Shown piece by piece: positions 54,957 to 63,844 of a stretch of DNA of 64,000 nt. Where the stretch lies: NCBI GenBank assembly GCA_044464225.1, contig JBIQLN010000006.1, positions 1 to 64,000 on the forward strand, in the 5' to 3' direction. Origin of the DNA: 66-474 sp044464225 (lineage in GTDB: Bacteria > Pseudomonadota > Gammaproteobacteria > Xanthomonadales > Rhodanobacteraceae). Numbering within the stretch: the first letter of the stretch is position 1; every line of letters begins with the position of its first letter. The notes beneath the pieces were generated by a model. That model had not been told where the DNA came from, ran no database searches, and saw only the letters and a list, made by a program, of their open reading frames with translations. A program made the position numbers and the translations under genes.

Positions 54957-55548
54957 GGCGTGCAGGGTCACGGCGGAATGCCTTGACGGGTTCGTAGGTG
55001 GGTGTCGCCACGCCGCGCTTTGGTTGAATGGCGCGATGACGCACCCGCGGCATCCGACGCGGGGGGCCGGGGAAAGGGCGATCCCGACCGGTGTGCGGCC
55101 ACCTTCCGATGCCGAACGAATCGTGCGTGGCCGCACTGCCACCGCTTGACACGATCCGCAACTCGACAGTGCAATGGGCCAACGGCGGCGGATCGAGGAA
55201 GTTGCCACGCGTTGGGCTGGAGTCGGCGTCATGCCCGGCATGCTGCGCCTGTAAGGCAGGACGCCCCAAACCGGTCGTGATGGGAACCGCGTGGCCGCCC
55301 GTCCCACGATCAGGGCCGCCGATGGAACATGCCGATGGCTTTCATGGCGAGTCGCTTGCGCTGGTGGGGACCCTCCGCACCACGGCTCGCCGGAAGTCGG
55401 CGGCGCTTGTCGGAGCACCGGTCGCATGACGCATGACGGTGGAAATCCGATCCGGCGGCGCCTCCGCACCGACGCGGAACCGCGGCAGGGGAGCGCGCGC
55501 TCCCCGCATCGGAATCAGCCCATCGACCGCGCGCCGCCCGGTCCGGCG
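54957..55548. other. Divergent intergenic region, no supported gene
   Basis: About 590 bases between the leftward polysaccharide unit and the rightward TorF-like gene. Several ORFs cross it on both strands, but none has a ribosome-binding site or a protein-like composition. One good promoter-like sequence is seen at 55146-55175. If it is used, the following mRNA has an unusually long 5' region of about 370 bases. Confidence 0.5.
55146..55175 (+). promoter_or_regulatory. Candidate sigma-70 promoter
   Basis: TTGACA (55146-55151), an 18 bp spacer, TGCAAT (55170-55175). It would transcribe toward the TorF-like gene. Confidence 0.4.
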
Positions 55549-56247
55549 ATGCCTGCCTCATGGGTCATGCTCGTTGCGGCCTGCCTGCTCGTCCCGCTCC
55601 CCGCCTGCGCCAGGGAACTGAATGGCACCGTGTCGCTCGCTTCCCAGTTGGTGGATCGAGGTCTCGCGATCACCCCCGCGACCCCCGCCCTGCAGGGGGG
55701 CATCGCCTGGACCATGTCGTCGGGCTGGTCGCTGGGCCTGTCCGGCGGCGTGGAACTGCGTTCGCCGGGCCACGTCGCCGAAAGCGTGGCCCGGGTCGCG
55801 CATGCATGGACGCTCTCCGGGGACTGGCGGCTGCAGGCCGACATGGTCTATTACCACTACACGGGTCGCCTGCGCGCCAATGTCTACGAGCCGGGCGTTT
55901 ACTGGGTGTATCGCGATGTGCTGACCTTCGGCGTGTCGGCCGTCTATATCGCCAGTGCGGACGAGCACAGGCTGCACCCCGCCGCCGACGTGAATTTTCA
56001 TTGGCCGCTGGCGGGGGGCTTCTTCATTTCCGGGGGATTCGGCGTTGCACGTTATGCCGTGCCTTATGGGTACCCCAATGAGCGCTACCACACGGGCTAT
56101 TACCGTTACGGCGAAGCGGGACTGCTTTGGAGCCATGGCGCCTGGCGGGTCGAGCTCGACCGCGTCGCCATCGATCCGGGTTCGCGCAGGTACCTGCGTC
56201 GCCTGGCCGCTTCGCCATGGCTACTGACCCTTTCCCGATCCTTCTGA
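55549..56247 (+). CDS. TorF-like outer-membrane protein
   Basis: A 232-residue exported protein. The signal peptide is about residues 1-25 (hydrophobic VMLVAACLLVPLPA, then CARE). The mature start LNGTVSLASQLVDRGLAITPATPALQGGIAW follows the pattern of the TorF family of putative porins. Alternating hydrophobic and Tyr/Gly-rich strands fill the rest, as in a small beta barrel. The cysteine near the cleavage site is not a clear lipobox. ATG 55549 begins the signal peptide; upstream codons are not supported. It precedes the sigma factor gene by 88 bp and may belong to its regulon. Confidence 0.7.
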   Translation: MPASWVMLVAACLLVPLPACARELNGTVSLASQLVDRGLAITPATPALQGGIAWTMSSGWSLGLSGGVELRSPGHVAESVARVAHAWTLSGDWRLQADMVYYHYTGRLRANVYEPGVYWVYRDVLTFGVSAVYIASADEHRLHPAADVNFHWPLAGGFFISGGFGVARYAVPYGYPNERYHTGYYRYGEAGLLWSHGAWRVELDRVAIDPGSRRYLRRLAASPWLLTLSRSF

Positions 56248-56335
56248 AAGGCTGAACGAATCCGCCGGACCGGACAGGCAACCTTCACACGCCGAACCGG
56301 CACCCATACCTCAGACCGGTCATTCCCGCGCAGCG

Positions 56336-56920
56336 ATGAATGAGTCCACAAGCGACGTCGATTCCCGCGATCGCCTGCTGCTCCAGCGCATGGCGGCGGG
56401 CGACCGCACCGCGCTGGAAACGCTTTACCGCGCCTACCACGGCGGGCTGTGCCGCTTCCTGTCGCGCCTGACGCGGCGCGCCGATCTGATCGAGGAAATC
56501 GTGAACGATTGCTTCTGGATCGCGTGGCGAAAGTCGGGAAGCTTCCACGGCGATTCGCGTGTTTCGACCTGGATCATGGGCATCGCCTACCGGTGCGGGC
56601 TGAAGGCGCTGCGGCAACAGGGCGACGAACCGGTCGACGACTACGCCCTGCGCGAAGGACGGGGTCCATCCCACGCTCCGGATGAGGATCGCGAGTTGCG
56701 CGACTGGCTGGCCAAGGCGCTCGAACACCTGTCCGCGGACCAGCGTGTGGTGGTCGAACTGGTTTACGGGGTCGGCAACAGCCTGGATGAAGTTGCCGCC
56801 ATCATGCAGGCCCCCGTCGGCACCGTGAAGGCGCGCCTGTTCCACGCGCGCATCAAGTTGCGCAACGTGCTTCCGGCCCTGGCGGGCGATCCGCCTGCGC
56901 GACGAGAGAACTTGTCATGA
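56336..56920 (+). CDS. ECF-family RNA polymerase sigma factor
   Basis: A 194-residue extracytoplasmic-function sigma factor. Region 2 (about residues 20-90) has LYRAYHGGLCRFLSRLTRR and VNDCFWIAWRK, with the -10 recognition helix in RVSTWIMGIAYRCGLKALR. Region 4 (about 125-180) has LSADQRVVVELVYGVGNSLDEVAAIMQAPVGTVKARLFHAR. No extra C-terminal domain. Its stop overlaps the anti-sigma gene by four bases. It probably directs transcription of its own operon, including the electron-transfer genes. Its promoter sequence could not be pinned down here. Confidence 0.93.
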   Translation: MNESTSDVDSRDRLLLQRMAAGDRTALETLYRAYHGGLCRFLSRLTRRADLIEEIVNDCFWIAWRKSGSFHGDSRVSTWIMGIAYRCGLKALRQQGDEPVDDYALREGRGPSHAPDEDRELRDWLAKALEHLSADQRVVVELVYGVGNSLDEVAAIMQAPVGTVKARLFHARIKLRNVLPALAGDPPARRENLS

Positions 56921-57552
56921 CGATCCAGATGAATTCCGGCAAGGACTGCACACGCGCCTGGGAAATCATGCCGTGGGCGCTGCAGTCCACCGCCCCCCGC
57001 GAGCAGTGCGACTGGTTGGTGCACCACCTGGCACAGTGCGAAACGTGCAGCGCGGAATTCGCCCGGCAGAGCCGGCTGCGCTGCGCCCTGTCGTTGCCCA
57101 CCGACATTCCCGTCGACGCGGAGGCGGGGTTGAAGCATCTGATGGAACGCCTGGACGCCCCGGAGCCGGACACGACGACGGCGCGGCTTTGGTCATCGGG
57201 CAATCGGTTGACCCGCGCGCTGGCCGTCGCGGTGGTGGTGCAGGCAATCGGGATCGGCGCCCTGGGTGTCCGGTTGTGGTCGGATCAGGCGCCGCGTTAT
57301 CGCACCCTCAGCCAGCCTGCCCTGGTCGAACCGGCGGGCGCCCTTCGCGTCGTGCCCGCCACCGGCATGAAGCTGGCCGACTGGAACAGGTTGCTGCACG
57401 ACCTCGATTTGCGCGTGGTCGATGGGCCCAATGACGTGGGTGCCTACGCGGTCATGCCGGTCGGGCCCGATGCGTCATCGGCGTCGGCGCTGCAGCGGCT
57501 GCGTGCCGATCGCGACATCCGCCTGGCAGAGCCCGTCGACAACACGCCATGA
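56917..57552 (+). CDS. Membrane anti-sigma factor with a protease-pro-region-like outer domain
   Basis: A 211-residue single-pass protein. The cytoplasmic part carries the zinc-finger pattern HLAQCETC (His37, Cys41, Cys44) of ZAS anti-sigma domains. One membrane segment follows (about 99-120). The periplasmic domain (about 140-211) holds LRVVDGPNDVGAYAVMPVG and SALQRLRADRDIRLAEPV. That pattern resembles the pro-region of the protease encoded next (LYCIVLEPP and LLAALGQDKRVQLVEPL). It overlaps the sigma gene before it and the protease gene after it by four bases each. It should hold the sigma factor inactive until a periplasmic signal arrives. Confidence 0.85.
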   Translation: MTIQMNSGKDCTRAWEIMPWALQSTAPREQCDWLVHHLAQCETCSAEFARQSRLRCALSLPTDIPVDAEAGLKHLMERLDAPEPDTTTARLWSSGNRLTRALAVAVVVQAIGIGALGVRLWSDQAPRYRTLSQPALVEPAGALRVVPATGMKLADWNRLLHDLDLRVVDGPNDVGAYAVMPVGPDASSASALQRLRADRDIRLAEPVDNTP

Positions 57553-58808
57553 AGCCGCGCGCGCTTCTGGTCGCCGCCGCGTGCCTGGCATGCAGCGCAT
57601 TCGCGCACGCCCAAACCGGCAATGCCGTGGTTTCGATGGACAGCCGTCGCGACATCGTGCTGGCCGTCGCCAACCCGATCGACCCGCCCGCAACCCACGC
57701 CGGTTCCAGCCTGCTCGGCTACGCGCCCACGGGAAACTACGGCGCCGGCCAGCGCGCGGCGTCCACCCTCGCCGCCTTGCAACGCAATTACCGCTGGCGC
57801 CAGCTCGTGGGCTGGCCCATCAAGAGCCTGGACCTGTACTGCATCGTGCTGGAGCCGCCTGCCGGCACCAGCCGGGCCACGTTGCTTGCGGCACTCGGCC
57901 AGGACAAGCGGGTGCAGCTCGTCGAACCGCTGCAGGACTTCTCGGTCTATTCCCGCGATTCGAAGGATGCCCGCCGATACAACGATCCCTACGTCGATCT
58001 CCAGCAAGGTTTCCGCGAAACCGACGCCGGCCTCGCGCAGGCCGTCACCCAGGGTGCAGGCGTCGACATCGCGATCGTGGACACCGGTGCGGACATGACG
58101 CATCCGGACCTGCGGGGCCAGATCCACGATGTCCACAACCTGGTGGATGACGACGCATCGGCCTTCGACCGCGACCACCATGGCACCGAGGTCGCCGGCA
58201 TCATCGCCGCGATCGCCGACAACCATCGCGGCATCGTGGGGATGGCCCCCAAGGCCGGGCTCAGCGTTTACAAGGCGTGCTGGTATCCGCCCGGTTCCGG
58301 TGCCGGCGCGCGCTGCAATTCCTTCACCCTCGCCAAGGCACTTGCAGCCGTGATCGGCACCGATGCCCGCATCGTCAACCTGAGCCTGGGCGGCCCGCCG
58401 GACCCGCTGCTGTCGCGATTGATGCAGCGGGTGGTGGAGCATCACATCGTGGTCGCCGCGCTGCCGCCCGACGGCAGCCTCCACGGATTTCCGGCCGACG
58501 TGCCCGGCGTGATCGTGGTGAACGCCAGCGGAAACCCGGTGGATCCACCCGGGGTGCTCAACGCCCCCGGCAACGACATCCTGACGACGCAGCCCGACGA
58601 CGGCTACGACTTCTCTTCCGGTTCGTCCATGGCCGCGGCACAGGTCAGCGGCATCGCCGCGCTGCTGGTGTCGCTGGATCCGGCCCTGGACGGGCGCGCG
58701 ATCCATGACCTGCTGGCACGTACCAGCAAGCTCGTCGGCGGCGTGCGCCAGGTGAATGCCGCGGCGGCGGTGGCCGCGCTGCAGGCGGAGTCCGCCCGCC
58801 ATGACTAG
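57549..58808 (+). CDS. Exported subtilisin-like protein (S8 family) lacking the oxyanion Asn
   Basis: A 419-residue S8-type protein with a signal peptide (residues 1-21, AHA cleavage). A pro-region-like domain (about 25-135) precedes the catalytic domain (about 140-415). The triad is visible: Asp178 in AIVDTGAD, His211 in DHHGTEVAGI, Ser360 in SSGSSMAAAQVSG. The oxyanion-hole Asn of the usual AAxGNDG motif is replaced: the sequence reads VVAALPPDG, so Pro307 stands at that place. The enzyme may be slow, specialised or a pseudoprotease. Coupled to the anti-sigma gene, it may sense or cleave that protein. The FolE2 gene starts 8 bp before its end. Confidence 0.87.
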   Translation: MKPRALLVAAACLACSAFAHAQTGNAVVSMDSRRDIVLAVANPIDPPATHAGSSLLGYAPTGNYGAGQRAASTLAALQRNYRWRQLVGWPIKSLDLYCIVLEPPAGTSRATLLAALGQDKRVQLVEPLQDFSVYSRDSKDARRYNDPYVDLQQGFRETDAGLAQAVTQGAGVDIAIVDTGADMTHPDLRGQIHDVHNLVDDDASAFDRDHHGTEVAGIIAAIADNHRGIVGMAPKAGLSVYKACWYPPGSGAGARCNSFTLAKALAAVIGTDARIVNLSLGGPPDPLLSRLMQRVVEHHIVVAALPPDGSLHGFPADVPGVIVVNASGNPVDPPGVLNAPGNDILTTQPDDGYDFSSGSSMAAAQVSGIAALLVSLDPALDGRAIHDLLARTSKLVGGVRQVNAAAAVAALQAESARHD

Positions 58809-59871
58809 TGCGGACGCGGCGGTCACGGCTCCCGACCCGGCAGATTCGTCGGAGGATGGGTACTGCGCAACCGAAGCGTCCCGACCTTCATGGCACCACG
58901 GCAGGGAGCATTTCCATGGCGCGGCCATCGCGGCACCGGATGTCGCCGCCGAAGCGCTGCCGCCTGGCGACGAGCCGATCGACTGGGTGGGCATGCGGGG
59001 AATCGAGATGCCGATCCTGTTCGACGCCGGCGACGGCCATCCGCAGCGCTGTCACGCCAGGGTGGATGCTTTCGTGAACCTGATGCGCCCGGACCGGCGC
59101 GGCATCCACATGTCGCGCCTGTACCTGCTGGCGAATCAACATCTTGGTGCAGAACCCATCGACGCGGGAATGCTGGAATCGCTGCTGCGCGCGTTCCTGC
59201 GCTCCCACCACGCGCTGGCCGACCGCGCGCGCATCGGGATCCACTTCGAGTATCTGGTACGCAGGAAGGCATTGCGCAGCCATCACCACGGCTGGCGTGC
59301 GTATCCCGTTTCCATCGAGGCGGCCCTGGTCGGCGATGCCTTCGACGTGGATCTCGGTACCCAGGTCGTGTATTCCTCGACCTGCCCGGCTTCCGTGGCT
59401 TTGTCGCGACAACTGGTCCAGCAGCAATTCGCGGCGGATTTCCCCGCCGGGGAATCGGTGGAGCATGCCGCCGTGCTTGCGTGGCTCGGGAGCGAGCGCG
59501 GCATGGTCGCGACGCCCCACGCGCAACGAAGCGTCGCGCGCGTACGGGTGCGTTTCGCCGAGGGAGCCCGGCTGGATCTGGCCACCCTGCTGGAGCGGAT
59601 CGAACGATCGCTCGGGACCGCGGTGCAGACGGCGGTCAAGCGCGAGGACGAGCAGGCCTTCGCGCAGGCGAACGGCGAAAATCCGATGTTCTGCGAAGAT
59701 GCGGCGCGGCGCATCCGGCGCGCGTTCGACACCGATGCCGACATCGCGGCGTATCTCGTCCGCGTCGAGCACCAGGAAAGCCTGCATCCGCACGACGCGG
59801 TGGCGCAGGTGCACCGGAATTTCCCGGGATCGGCGCATGCCGCAGGGATCGCGCATGGCTTCTCCATCTGA
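58801..59871 (+). CDS. folE2: GTP cyclohydrolase FolE2 (type IB)
   Basis: Opens GTP to dihydroneopterin triphosphate, the first step of folate and pterin synthesis. FolE2 can use metals other than zinc and often replaces FolE under zinc shortage. The family start IDWVGMRGIEMPILF lies at about residues 60-74, MRPDRRGIHMSRLYLL follows, and the catalytic Cys195 is in YSSTCPASVALSR. Length 356 residues, with a longer and less conserved N-terminus (about 50 residues). The ATG at 58801 overlaps the protease gene. Its place in front of heme-protein genes is odd. Confidence 0.9.
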   Translation: MTSADAAVTAPDPADSSEDGYCATEASRPSWHHGREHFHGAAIAAPDVAAEALPPGDEPIDWVGMRGIEMPILFDAGDGHPQRCHARVDAFVNLMRPDRRGIHMSRLYLLANQHLGAEPIDAGMLESLLRAFLRSHHALADRARIGIHFEYLVRRKALRSHHHGWRAYPVSIEAALVGDAFDVDLGTQVVYSSTCPASVALSRQLVQQQFAADFPAGESVEHAAVLAWLGSERGMVATPHAQRSVARVRVRFAEGARLDLATLLERIERSLGTAVQTAVKREDEQAFAQANGENPMFCEDAARRIRRAFDTDADIAAYLVRVEHQESLHPHDAVAQVHRNFPGSAHAAGIAHGFSI

Positions 59872-59878
59872 GCGGACG

Positions 59879-61096
59879 ATGCGTACCCTCGGGCTGCCTT
59901 CGGCGGCGCTGCTCATGCTGCTCGCGCTCGCAGGCGCACTGCTGGCCGCGCGCGATACCGCAGCGCAAGTCGTCCATCCTGCCACCACCTCGAGTGCGCT
60001 GACCGAACAGGATTTCCACCGGATCCTGCCGAGGCTCACCGCGCAGGCCGCGACGAAGGCCGACAGAAGCAACCCACATGCGCACGCGCTGCCGGCGCGT
60101 GCATTGACCACCGAAGACTTCAAGCGGATGTTGCCGCGCACCGACATGCGCAGCGATACGGATGCCAACGCGCATCCGCGCGCCCACGCCTGGCTCGACA
60201 GTGGTCCAGCCACGCCGTTCGACGCTGCCCCCATCGCAAGGAATCCGCTGGCGGCCGATGCGGTCGCGATCGGTGCCAAATCCTGCATTGCCTGTCATGC
60301 GCTGGAAAACGTGCAGGCATCGCACTCGCTGCACGTGCAGGCGTTCCGCGCCGGCGCCGTCGGCACGGGTGCCGCGGCCGCGTGCGAATCCTGCCACGGA
60401 CCCGGTTCCGCCCACGCCAGGGATCCGACCAAACCCGGCCTGATCATCGCTTTCACCCGCGACGCGAAAACGCCAATCGACACCCAGACCGGGGTGTGCC
60501 TTGCCTGTCACAAGGGCGGCGCGCGGCAGGACTGGATCGGTTCGGTGCACCAGCAGCACGAACTCTCCTGCACCGATTGCCACAACCCGATGGCGCGGTT
60601 GTCGCCCGAAGGCGTGCTGGCCGACAACTCCATCAACGAGGTGTGCGCGGGCTGTCACCAGGGCATCCGCAACAAGTTCAATCGTCGTTCGCACATGCCG
60701 CTGCCCGAGGGGCAGATGTCCTGCGTCGATTGCCACAACCCTCACGGCACCCTGACCGCTGATCTCATCAAGACCGACACCGTCAACGAGACTTGTTACG
60801 CGTGCCATGCGGAAAAACGCGGGCCGTTCCTGTTCGAACACGCGCCGGTGCGCGAGAGCTGCCTGACCTGCCACGACCCGCACGGTTCCAACCAGCAGGC
60901 GCTGCTGGTGCTGCCGGTGCCGATGCTGTGCCAGCAATGCCACACCATGACCGGGCACCCCAACGACCTGATGACACGGGCAGGGCTCGCCACCGGACCC
61001 GCACCGGACGAGCGGCTGATGGGGCGAGCCTGCCTGACCTGCCACACCAATATCCACGGTTCCAACAATCCGTCCGGCTCGAGGTTCCACAAATGA
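59879..61096 (+). CDS. Periplasmic decaheme c-type cytochrome (DmsE/MtrA type)
   Basis: A 405-residue multiheme cytochrome with a signal peptide (residues 1-29). Ten CxxCH heme sites are visible in order: CIACH, CESCH, CLACH, CTDCH, CAGCH, CVDCH, CYACH, CLTCH, CQQCH, CLTCH. Many additional His residues can serve as distal ligands. The layout is that of MtrA, PioA and DmsE, which plug into an MtrB barrel and carry electrons across the outer membrane. An unusual N-terminal stretch (about 30-130) has two LT-E-DF-R-LPR repeats. ATG 59855 is an alternative start. The barrel gene follows 158 bp on. Confidence 0.93.
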   Translation: MRTLGLPSAALLMLLALAGALLAARDTAAQVVHPATTSSALTEQDFHRILPRLTAQAATKADRSNPHAHALPARALTTEDFKRMLPRTDMRSDTDANAHPRAHAWLDSGPATPFDAAPIARNPLAADAVAIGAKSCIACHALENVQASHSLHVQAFRAGAVGTGAAAACESCHGPGSAHARDPTKPGLIIAFTRDAKTPIDTQTGVCLACHKGGARQDWIGSVHQQHELSCTDCHNPMARLSPEGVLADNSINEVCAGCHQGIRNKFNRRSHMPLPEGQMSCVDCHNPHGTLTADLIKTDTVNETCYACHAEKRGPFLFEHAPVRESCLTCHDPHGSNQQALLVLPVPMLCQQCHTMTGHPNDLMTRAGLATGPAPDERLMGRACLTCHTNIHGSNNPSGSRFHK

Positions 61097-61158
61097 ACCA
61101 TTCGACGCATGTGGTGCTGCTTTCCCGGACCATGCAGAACCATCCTTCCACAACCCCC

Positions 61159-61208
61159 GCCAAGCCGTTGCATGGCAACGGCTTGGCAGCCCCCTTGACT
61201 CAAGGGGG
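61159..61208. repeat. Twin hairpins between the decaheme and barrel genes
   Basis: GCCAAGCCGTTGC (61159-61171) pairs perfectly with 61175-61187 around ATG. CCCCCTTG (61190-61197) pairs with CAAGGGGG (61201-61208). No T run follows, so they are more likely an mRNA-stabilising or REP-type element than a full terminator. Confidence 0.7.
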
Positions 61209-61254
61209 CAGAACAGCCGGTGATTCATTGGCGCGGTGCCGGTAGGGAGAGCCC

Positions 61255-63834
61255 ATGCGCAAGATGCTCGTCGCATCGCTGGCCGTCGCCATCGCCGCGT
61301 CCCTCGCGGGTCCGGGGGCGTTTGCCGATTCCAGCGACAGCGCGCGCGTGGGCGACATCCAGTACGGCAACGCCCTCGATCCGAGCGGCTGGGCGCCGCT
61401 GCTGTGGGCCGATCCGCGCGGGTTTTCGTGGCTGCACGCCGGCATGATGCGAACACCCAGCGGCGTGCTGTATCCGTATCCACCGCAGCGCGACGAGGAC
61501 TCCCCGCTCTACAAGGACAGCGACTGGGTTTACTGGGGCTTTCTGCAACTGGGCTACCTGCACCTGGGCGGCGACAGCCACGCAGAATTCTTCCGCCAGT
61601 ACGCCGGCTGGAAGAGCGGCTTCGCGCTCGGTCTGTTCGCGCTGTACGCGGACAATCCGAAAACCGGTCAGTACCTGGAATTCCGCGGCAGCCGCCTGGG
61701 CGGCGACGACCAGTACTACCGCCTGCGCGCCGGCCGCTACGGCGCCTACAAGATCCAGGCGTTCTACCGGGACATTCCCCACGACGTCACGACCAACGCC
61801 TTCCCGTTGTGGAATGGCATCGGCAGCACCGACCTGACGCTGCCGGCGCCGCTGGTGCCCGGCGGCAGTACACCGGCAGAGGTCGCGGCCGTCGCGAAAA
61901 CGCGTCCGCGGCAGACCATCGGCCTGACGCGCCGGCGCGAAGGCCTCAGCTTCGAGGCCAGGCTCTACCGCGACTGGATCGGCTACGTCTCGATCGTCGA
62001 CGAAAAGCGCACCGGGGACCGGCTGTGGGGTGGTCCGATGTACCTGAACTACCTCCTCCAGGACAACGGCGGCGCCCTGGAAACGGTGCGCCCGATCGAT
62101 TTCACCACCACCAACGTCAGCATGGGCCTGCGCGACGTCGGCACGGTCTGGCAGTTCCAGTTGGCCTATACCGGCTCGTTTTTCCGCGACCACAAAGACC
62201 ATTTGAACTACCAGAGCCCGTTCGCCTTGCGGAACGTGGTTGGCGTGCCGCAGGTCGCCAACATCTACCAGGGCCAGTTCTCGCTGGAGCCCGACAACGA
62301 TTACCACAACCTGCGTGCGGAGCTTTCGCGCAGCCTGAAGTGGAACGGGCAACTCTCGCTGGCCGCGGCATGGGGCACCATGCGCCAGGACGACCCTCTG
62401 CTGCCGCCGGTCACCTGCACCGGCACTGGCGGGATTTTCATTTCGCCATCGGCCGACTTCACCTTCGACTGCGCCGACTGGAACACCACCTCGGCGCTGT
62501 CGCAGCAGACCGCAAACGCACGCATCGACACCGGCCTGCTCGATGCGAAGATCACGCTGCATCCTTCCCCGCGGTTCGGCTGGCACGCGGGGCTGCGCTG
62601 GTACCGCGAGGACAACAGGACCAACTACCTCGCCTTCAATCCGCTGACCGGGCAGTACGGCTACATCGCCGAGAACGGCTCGCAGGGCAGCATCATTCCC
62701 GGCCAGATCGGCATCTTCGATCCGCGCAATCCGCTGTTCGCATCGTACGTGACCCAGGTGCGCGCGATCCCGTTCGGCTACACCGACATCATTTTCGAGA
62801 CCGGCATCGATTTGCGCCTCGGCGAGAACAACACCCTGAACCTCACCTACAGCTTCGATCGCAAACAGCCGAAGCATCGCGAGCGCAGCCTGGTGAACGA
62901 GCAACGCATCAAGCTGGGGTGGGTGGACCGCGCGCTCGGCAAGGCCACGCTGCGTTTCGACTACGAGTTCGCGTATCGCAACGGCGGGCCTTACACGTCC
63001 GATCCGTACGAAGCGTTCTATTCGACGGCACTTCCCGGCTTCGTGACGCCTCCGCTCGGCAACGTGGCGTTCACCACCGACGCGATGCGCAAGTACGACC
63101 TCGGCAACCGCATCGAACACAAGCTGCACGCGACGCTGATCTATCCGATCGGCGACACCGCAACGATTTCGGGCGTGGTGTACGCGACGCGCGACAACTA
63201 CGGTGCCGCGATCGGGCGGCAGGCGACGCGCAACCGCGGTTTCGACGTCTCCTGGGATTGGCAGCCTTCGCCGCTGACGAGCATGAGCGCCCATCTCGGC
63301 CGCGACGATTCGAGCCTGCATTTCTCGAACGTCGGCGACGACGAAGACATCACGGGTGCGCCGGGCCGCGACGATCCATCGCTGGGCGGACCGCTTTTCC
63401 CGCTCGCCAATCAGTGGCAGGGCATCGACCACGAGCGTGATTACAACGCCGGACTCACCCTCCGTCACGACTTCGGACGCGTGCGCGCCGACCTCGGCTA
63501 CACCTACACCTACGCGCTCGGCCGGGCCGGATACGCGTACGCTTCACCCGGTGCCCTGCCGATCACCCAGCAGCCGTTGGTCGACACCGTGGGCAACGCC
63601 TTCCCGGACAACCACTACCACATCCATACCCTGCAACTCGGTTTCGACATAGCGCTGTCGCGCAGGATCGGCATGCGGATATTCGACGTCTTCTCGACCG
63701 GGAGCTTCGCCGACTGGCACTACGCCGGCCTCGAGGACAACCTCGTGATCGACCACCGGATCTACACCGACCTCGGGCCGCAGGCGCACTACAGCGTCAA
63801 CCTGATCGGCATCCTGCTGAACGCGAAACTGTGA
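61255..63834 (+). CDS. MtrB/PioB-family outer-membrane beta barrel
   Basis: An 859-residue exported protein with signal peptide (residues 1-24, GAFA cleavage). It consists of alternating strands with frequent aromatic ends and long Asp/Asn-rich loops, ending in a typical barrel strand (YSVNLIGILLNAKL). The family blocks VGDIQYGNALDPSG, FYRDIPHDVTTNAFPLWNG and NNTLNLTYSFDRKQPKHRER support the decaheme-associated MtrB/PioB type. The CxxC motif reported near the N-terminus of Shewanella MtrB is absent. It should sheath the decaheme cytochrome and form the outer-membrane electron conduit. A ribosome-binding AGGGAGAG precedes ATG 61255. Confidence 0.92.
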   Translation: MRKMLVASLAVAIAASLAGPGAFADSSDSARVGDIQYGNALDPSGWAPLLWADPRGFSWLHAGMMRTPSGVLYPYPPQRDEDSPLYKDSDWVYWGFLQLGYLHLGGDSHAEFFRQYAGWKSGFALGLFALYADNPKTGQYLEFRGSRLGGDDQYYRLRAGRYGAYKIQAFYRDIPHDVTTNAFPLWNGIGSTDLTLPAPLVPGGSTPAEVAAVAKTRPRQTIGLTRRREGLSFEARLYRDWIGYVSIVDEKRTGDRLWGGPMYLNYLLQDNGGALETVRPIDFTTTNVSMGLRDVGTVWQFQLAYTGSFFRDHKDHLNYQSPFALRNVVGVPQVANIYQGQFSLEPDNDYHNLRAELSRSLKWNGQLSLAAAWGTMRQDDPLLPPVTCTGTGGIFISPSADFTFDCADWNTTSALSQQTANARIDTGLLDAKITLHPSPRFGWHAGLRWYREDNRTNYLAFNPLTGQYGYIAENGSQGSIIPGQIGIFDPRNPLFASYVTQVRAIPFGYTDIIFETGIDLRLGENNTLNLTYSFDRKQPKHRERSLVNEQRIKLGWVDRALGKATLRFDYEFAYRNGGPYTSDPYEAFYSTALPGFVTPPLGNVAFTTDAMRKYDLGNRIEHKLHATLIYPIGDTATISGVVYATRDNYGAAIGRQATRNRGFDVSWDWQPSPLTSMSAHLGRDDSSLHFSNVGDDEDITGAPGRDDPSLGGPLFPLANQWQGIDHERDYNAGLTLRHDFGRVRADLGYTYTYALGRAGYAYASPGALPITQQPLVDTVGNAFPDNHYHIHTLQLGFDIALSRRIGMRIFDVFSTGSFADWHYAGLEDNLVIDHRIYTDLGPQAHYSVNLIGILLNAKL

Positions 63835-63844
63835 GGACGCCGCC

